In this document: positions 6,957 to 10,504 of the stretch, piece after piece
Position numbering within the stretch: position 1 is the stretch's first letter
Layout of the letters: the number at the start of each line of letters is the position of its first letter
From: Bacteroidota bacterium
GTDB taxonomy: Bacteria > Bacteroidota > Bacteroidia > Flavobacteriales > Weeksellaceae
Length of the DNA stretch: 10,504 bases
NCBI GenBank assembly: GCA_023393915.1
Contig: JAEXBS010000002.1
Span: forward strand, 1-10,504
Direction of reading: 5' to 3'
Notes under the pieces: model-generated
Database searches by the model: none
The model's input: the letters and a program-made list of their open reading frames with translations, nothing else
Told to the model about the DNA's origin: nothing
Made by a program: the position numbers and the translations under genes

Positions 6957-8444
6957 CTACATTCCATTCTTTGTATCACGATGTTTTAATATCATCGGCA
7001 CGACAACACTTGTAATACTTATAAACAGGAGAACCAGTACAATCGGTTTTTGAAATGCGGCCAGATAGTTTCCAGAATACATCTGCACAGTGCGCAACAG
7101 TTCTCTGTCTGCGATAGGACCTAATATTATTCCCAAAACCGTCGGCATAACCGGAAAATCATTGGTCTTCATGAGATAGCCAAGCACTCCAAAAACCAAC
7201 ATGAGCCCTGCGTCAAAAAAGGCATTTCTATTCGCAAACGCGCCAAGCACCATAAACATCAGGACACACGGGATAAGGTAACGAACAGGTACCTTGAGCA
7301 CATATGCGGCACACAAGCACAGCAATAATCCAACAACGTACATTACAAACTGCTGGATGAACAGAGACGATATCGAGGCGTATATTATATCCCTGTGATC
7401 TATAAAAAGGCTGGGGCCTGGAACCCATCCCTGCAGCATCAGCGCCCCAAGCAGCATGGCGGTCGAAGCGCTTCCGGGAATACCAAGAACAAGCATCGTC
7501 GACATCGCTCCGCCTTCCGAGGCATTATTCGCAGTTTCGCTGGCGATAATACCTTCAGGTATGCCCGTACCAAAGAGATTTCTTCTTTTTGAAAATTGCT
7601 TGCATTGATTATATGAAAGCAAACTTGCCACCGTCGCGCCAGCCGCCGGCATTATTCCCACGATAACTCCTAGGATAGAGGTGGATATGACCTGTATGGG
7701 CCTCTTTATTATCTCCTTCCATGCGGACAATATCTTTAGCAGGCTTGGATTGGATATCTCACCGTTTACCACATATTGCTGACCGATGAGAGATAAAATT
7801 TCTGGGAGAGATAGAAAACCAATAAGGCACGGAATAAGGGGGATCCCATCCAACAAATAGAGCACGCCAAACGTTCCACGCTCAATTCCATTAGCATTCA
7901 TGCCGATAGTTCCCAGAAGTATACCAAATAATCCGCTGAATATTCCCTTTAAAGGATCATTACCAAGGCTCCCTACTACTGAAAGTCCGAATATCGCCAC
8001 CATAAACATCTCCGCCGGGCCAAATTTCAAAGACAGAGCGGCAAGAGGTTCTGTAATCAGCAAAAGGAATACACACCCAATAATACCGCCAATCACAGAA
8101 CTGGTGAGCGCAAGCCCAAGCGCTTCGCTGGCCAGCCCTTTTTTCATCATAGGATACCCGTCCAGCATCGTCGCAATGTTCGCCGGAGATCCGGGGGTGT
8201 TTATCATAATGGCAGTTATCGCTCCGCCAAAAAGTCCGCCGGAATAGATAGATAATAAAAATACGAGCGCAGTTAACGGGTCCATTGAATATGTAAACGG
8301 CAGCATTAGAGCTATACCAAGCGTTCCTGTCAGGCCTGGAAGAGCGCCGAGCACCAACCCAAAGAATACTCCGCAAAACATATACATTATATATTTGGGA
8401 ACTAGTACAATAGCAAAACCTTCAATAAAGGGGGTGTAGTCCAT
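6957..8444 (-). CDS. tctA: Tripartite tricarboxylate transporter, large membrane subunit TctA
   Basis: TctA is the large integral membrane protein (about 12 helices) that carries the solute, using an ion gradient, after delivery by TctC. The 495-residue length fits the family. Hallmarks are GALPGLTG (33-40), the GG-LFGG plus NTPGSPANIATMLDGYP block (69-97), the second-half repeat GIMPAAGA (263-270), ETANNASEGGAM (303-314) and GIPGSAST (321-328). These show the internal two-fold repeat of TctA. ATG 8442-8444 follows AGGAGG (8453-8458) by 8 nt. It is the last gene of citF-tctC-tctB-tctA, 18 nt after tctB. Citrate or a similar acid is the inferred substrate from the citF linkage; the family also carries other carboxylates. 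Confidence 0.96.
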   Translation of the reverse strand: MDYTPFIEGFAIVLVPKYIMYMFCGVFFGLVLGALPGLTGTLGIALMLPFTYSMDPLTALVFLLSIYSGGLFGGAITAIMINTPGSPANIATMLDGYPMMKKGLASEALGLALTSSVIGGIIGCVFLLLITEPLAALSLKFGPAEMFMVAIFGLSVVGSLGNDPLKGIFSGLFGILLGTIGMNANGIERGTFGVLYLLDGIPLIPCLIGFLSLPEILSLIGQQYVVNGEISNPSLLKILSAWKEIIKRPIQVISTSILGVIVGIMPAAGATVASLLSYNQCKQFSKRRNLFGTGIPEGIIASETANNASEGGAMSTMLVLGIPGSASTAMLLGALMLQGWVPGPSLFIDHRDIIYASISSLFIQQFVMYVVGLLLCLCAAYVLKVPVRYLIPCVLMFMVLGAFANRNAFFDAGLMLVFGVLGYLMKTNDFPVMPTVLGIILGPIADRELLRTVQMYSGNYLAAFQKPIVLVLLFISITSVVVPMILKHRDTKNGM

Positions 8445-8462
8445 CTTAAATGCCTCCTTACG

Positions 8463-8930
8463 CTAAAAACCCAGAATTCCGCCTGGAAGCGGAACCATAA
8501 GTACGACTTTAAATGCAAGATATAGGACCGCGGAGCTGACAACGGAAAAGCATACAATTACCCAAAACTTACGAACATTGAGGATGTAAAGCATCGCCCC
8601 CATAAAAAAGATGCTCGTAAGCACAAAACCCAGATACTGGATTATCCATACATAAAGCGCCGTCATGCAAATAATCCCTGCCTCTTTGAAGGGAATTTTG
8701 ATTCTACTGCCGACAGTATCACGGCATATTTTATTATCGGAATGTTTTATTTTTTTATAACGGATGATTTCAACGACAATAAAATATAAATAAAACACTA
8801 GTATCAGAAGGCAAACGGGTTTTATCAATATTTTATCTATGGGGTCGACATTGAGACTTTCCATATAATACGCAGCTGAAAGAATAAGAACCACACTTGG
8901 CACAAAGAGGGACACCATTAGTCTATACAT
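8463..8930 (-). CDS. tctB: Tripartite tricarboxylate transporter, small membrane subunit TctB
   Basis: TctB is the poorly conserved small membrane partner of TctA. This 155-residue protein shows the typical four hydrophobic segments: about residues 5-20, 33-52, 80-105 and 110-145 (the last containing two), with a positively charged loop (RYKKIKHSDNK) between the second and third. Size, topology and position between tctC and tctA make the assignment secure even though sequence motifs are weak. ATG 8928-8930 is chosen because GGAGG (8938-8942) lies 7 nt upstream; the in-frame TTG two codons earlier is only 1 nt from it. A hairpin with a T-rich tail lies just before this gene. Confidence 0.9.
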   Translation of the reverse strand: MYRLMVSLFVPSVVLILSAAYYMESLNVDPIDKILIKPVCLLILVFYLYFIVVEIIRYKKIKHSDNKICRDTVGSRIKIPFKEAGIICMTALYVWIIQYLGFVLTSIFFMGAMLYILNVRKFWVIVCFSVVSSAVLYLAFKVVLMVPLPGGILGF

Positions 8931-8961
8931 TACCAATCCTCCAAACCTGAGAAAATAAAAC

Positions 8962-9007
8962 AGGCTAAGGGCAGAGTCAATTTATAAACAAATGCTGACC
9001 TTAGCCT
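8962..9007 (-). terminator. Hairpin with T-rich tail between tctC and tctB (attenuator-like)
   Basis: AGGCTAAGG (8962-8970) pairs with CCTTAGCCT (8999-9007); after one mismatch three more pairs form (CAG with CTG, 8972-8974 and 8995-8997), leaving a 20-nt AT-rich loop. On the minus strand the stem is followed directly by GTTTTATTTTCTC. It lies 15 nt after the tctC stop and about 30 nt before the tctB start. This resembles a leaky terminator or a processing/stability hairpin that would raise TctC over TctB/TctA, as expected for a binding protein needed in excess. Confidence 0.6.
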
Positions 9008-9021
9008 ATCGTACCCAAATG

Positions 9022-10008
9022 CTAATGTTTAACGACTAATTCGTCCTTGTATTTTTCCACAAGCTCATGTATGGACCTATTTACTACCGCGCTCTTTTCC
9101 GGTCCTATATATTGATTGATCGGGGCCTGTTTGGAATCAACAAGGAATTTTTTATATTCCGGATCATTCAGCGCCTGCTTATATGTATCAAGTAATTTTT
9201 GGTATCTTTCAGGATGTTTCTTTTTCAGGTCTGAATGTACAGCAATAAAGGTGCTCATAGAAAGATCAGGAAATTGCTTGCCGTCAAACGCTTCAGCAAA
9301 TGTCGGAACGCTAGGGAACAGCCCGCTTCTCTTCGTTCCCAATATAACCAGAATTTTAGCCTTGCCGGCAACGGAAATATCTCCGCTTGAATTTCCAATC
9401 ATAAAATCCAAATGTTCTCCAAGCAGGGCAGTCCTAAGAGCGTTACCGTTGTCATATGTGATAGATTTGAAATTCAAACCATATTCTTTTCTTAAAATGG
9501 ATGCCGCTATATTCTGCGGCCCACCGGCGATATATCCGCCCTTTAGAGTGCCGGGATTTTTTCTTATCGCATCAAAAAGTGATTTTACATCTTTATACTT
9601 TGAATCATTCAATACGACAAGCTCTATCGCATCTTCTTGCTGGATATTGATGACCTCAAACTGATCAAATTTATATTTAGCATTATGAGTGAGGATATTA
9701 GAACTGAAATATACCTGGCATCCCAAGTATATTGTATTGCCATCGGCCGGCAGTCTTGAATATATCGTAGTCCCAACTTGACTGGAAGCTCCATCTCTGT
9801 TATCTATTACGATCGGTACGCCAAGATATTTTTCCCAATATTTTGCTAATCCACGCCCCATTGAATCCGACGATCCGCCCGCTTTAAACGGAATTAGCAT
9901 GGTAACTTTACCTGAAGGCCATTCTGCCGCGCAAAGTTTGCCAGGAGAGGCGAATACACTAATAGCTAAAAGCAAAATAAAGATACCTAATATCGCCAGT
10001 TTTTTCAT
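9022..10008 (-). CDS. tctC: Periplasmic solute-binding protein TctC (tripartite tricarboxylate transporter)
   Basis: TctC binds the carboxylate outside the membrane and delivers it to TctAB. The 328-residue protein starts with a classic signal peptide (MKKLAILGIFILLLAISVFA), with cleavage likely after CAA at about residue 28. There is no proper lipobox before Cys26. Mature motifs follow the family: WPSGKVTMLIPFKAGGSSDS (30-49), the NRDGASSQVG loop (about 60-69) and the LPADGNT turn. The ATG at 10006-10008 is favoured over longer starts because the signal peptide begins there and AGGAGG (10021-10026) lies 12 nt upstream. A start at 10111-10113 would add 35 charged residues before the signal peptide. 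Linkage to citF suggests citrate or another tricarboxylate as ligand. Confidence 0.95.
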   Translation of the reverse strand: MKKLAILGIFILLLAISVFASPGKLCAAEWPSGKVTMLIPFKAGGSSDSMGRGLAKYWEKYLGVPIVIDNRDGASSQVGTTIYSRLPADGNTIYLGCQVYFSSNILTHNAKYKFDQFEVINIQQEDAIELVVLNDSKYKDVKSLFDAIRKNPGTLKGGYIAGGPQNIAASILRKEYGLNFKSITYDNGNALRTALLGEHLDFMIGNSSGDISVAGKAKILVILGTKRSGLFPSVPTFAEAFDGKQFPDLSMSTFIAVHSDLKKKHPERYQKLLDTYKQALNDPEYKKFLVDSKQAPINQYIGPEKSAVVNRSIHELVEKYKDELVVKH

Positions 10009-10177
10009 AATAAACAATAACCTCCTATTTTTATTTTTATTGCTTATTCTATAAACCCATTTTATTGATTTATGCTTAAACTCTAAATTAATGTTGAAAA
10101 ATTTATGTAACATTTTTATTTATTATCCATAACATGTTTCTTTTTGCATGGTTTTGAATATAAACAGTGTGAAATAT

Positions 10178-10211
10178 GATTATATACGGCACTTTTGTGC
10201 CGTATATAATC
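10178..10211 (-). other. Perfect 15-bp inverted repeat between citF and tctC
   Basis: GATTATATACGGCAC (10178-10192) pairs with its exact reverse complement (10197-10211) around a TTTT loop, starting 18 nt past the citF stop. The core is GC and the outer part AT. Neither strand has a clear U run directly after the stem, so it is not a textbook terminator. It could be an intercistronic terminator or RNA-processing hairpin that separates citrate lyase from transporter expression, or a palindromic operator. The rest of the 221-nt gap between tctC and citF is AT-rich, with no gene and no promoter I can assign confidently. Confidence 0.55.
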
Positions 10212-10229
10212 TATGCTATTGCCCTATTC

Positions 10230-10504
10230 TTATTTTTTAAGCTGTCTGACGACGTCGATAACGGTGCCGTCTCTCCACTCGACTACTCCTATTATCCGGT
10301 CTGTGGTCGCCACGGGATCGGTCGGGCCTGACATTTTCTTCGCCCTCGCAGCCAGCTCTTCCATGCTGATTATGGGCAGTCCCTTGAGACCAGATACGGC
10401 GTCTAACAGGTCTTTTCTTCTCGGGTTGAGGGTGACTCCGTATTCGGTCACTATGGCGTCGACTACTTCTCCCGGTGTGGTGACGTTGTAGACTTTGTCT
10501 GTCA
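10230..10504 (-). CDS. citF: Citrate lyase alpha subunit CitF, C-terminal end (runs off right edge)
   Basis: CitF is the citrate:acetyl-ACP transferase subunit of citrate lyase, which converts citrate to acetate and oxaloacetate in the cytoplasm of fermenting anaerobes. Only the last 91 residues are present. The translation reads DKVYNVTTPGEVVDAIVTEY, GVTLNPRRKDLLDAVSGLKG, then DRIIGVVEWRDGTVIDVVRQ and LKK. TTPG, VTEYG-x-x-x-NPRR, and the final VExRDGxVIDVVRQ are typical of CitF C-termini. The in-frame GTG at 10449-10451 is internal and not the true start. It lies upstream of tctCBA in the same direction. Partner genes citD and citE are expected beyond the right edge. Confidence 0.92.
   Translation of the reverse strand, partial: TDKVYNVTTPGEVVDAIVTEYGVTLNPRRKDLLDAVSGLKGLPIISMEELAARAKKMSGPTDPVATTDRIIGVVEWRDGTVIDVVRQLKK

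Noticed and set aside
5850..6960. Possible CRISPR array or leader beside cas3
   Set aside because: No direct repeats of about 30-36 bases with regular spacing are visible; in I-C loci the array normally follows cas2, which would be beyond the left edge.
7900..8376. Open frames on both strands inside tctA
   Set aside because: They are out-of-frame shadows of a highly conserved transporter gene with no ribosome binding sites or recognisable motifs.
10009..10113. Longer TctC with 35 extra N-terminal residues
   Set aside because: The extension is charged, has no good ribosome binding site, and would bury the signal peptide; the AGGAGG site and signal peptide support the start at 10008.

Overview
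The window holds two metabolic or defence modules, both on the minus strand, separated by about 1.1 kb of decayed DNA. The left module (bases 1 to 5840) is the interference part of a type I-C CRISPR-Cas system. In transcription order it is cas3, cas5c, cas8c (with a probable internal cas11c), cas7c, and the first 41 codons of cas4, which runs off the left edge. Genes are packed with a 15-nt gap, an ATGA overlap, a 14-nt gap and a TAATG overlap, so this is one operon. It appears to be driven by an extended -10 promoter just upstream of cas3. There is no cas6, as expected for I-C, where Cas5c processes the crRNA. No CRISPR array is visible. By the usual I-C order, cas1, cas2 and the array would lie beyond the left edge.

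The right module (6957 to 10504) is the 3' end of citF (citrate lyase alpha subunit) followed by tctC, tctB and tctA, a complete tripartite tricarboxylate transporter. The linkage suggests that the periplasmic TctC captures citrate or a related tricarboxylate, TctAB imports it, and citrate lyase cleaves it to acetate and oxaloacetate. Hairpins sit between citF and tctC, between tctC and tctB (followed by a T-rich run), and downstream of tctA. This layout would allow more TctC than TctB/TctA.

The middle region (5841 to 6956) has no intact gene. It contains the cas promoter, a decayed second copy of the citF 3' end (stops plus two frameshifts, same orientation as the real citF, so the two copies flank tctCBA as diverged direct repeats), a plus-strand remnant resembling the C-terminal domain of an Lrp/AsnC-type regulator, and a perfect 15-bp hairpin.

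The organism is most likely an anaerobic bacterium that ferments citrate or other organic acids. The use of tripartite tricarboxylate transporters, citrate lyase and strong AGGAGG-type ribosome binding sites would fit Synergistota or Firmicutes-like anaerobes, but this is a low-confidence inference. I see no wholly new system. The most informative points are the internal cas11c start, a charged 35-residue insertion in Cas7c, and the citF remnant.
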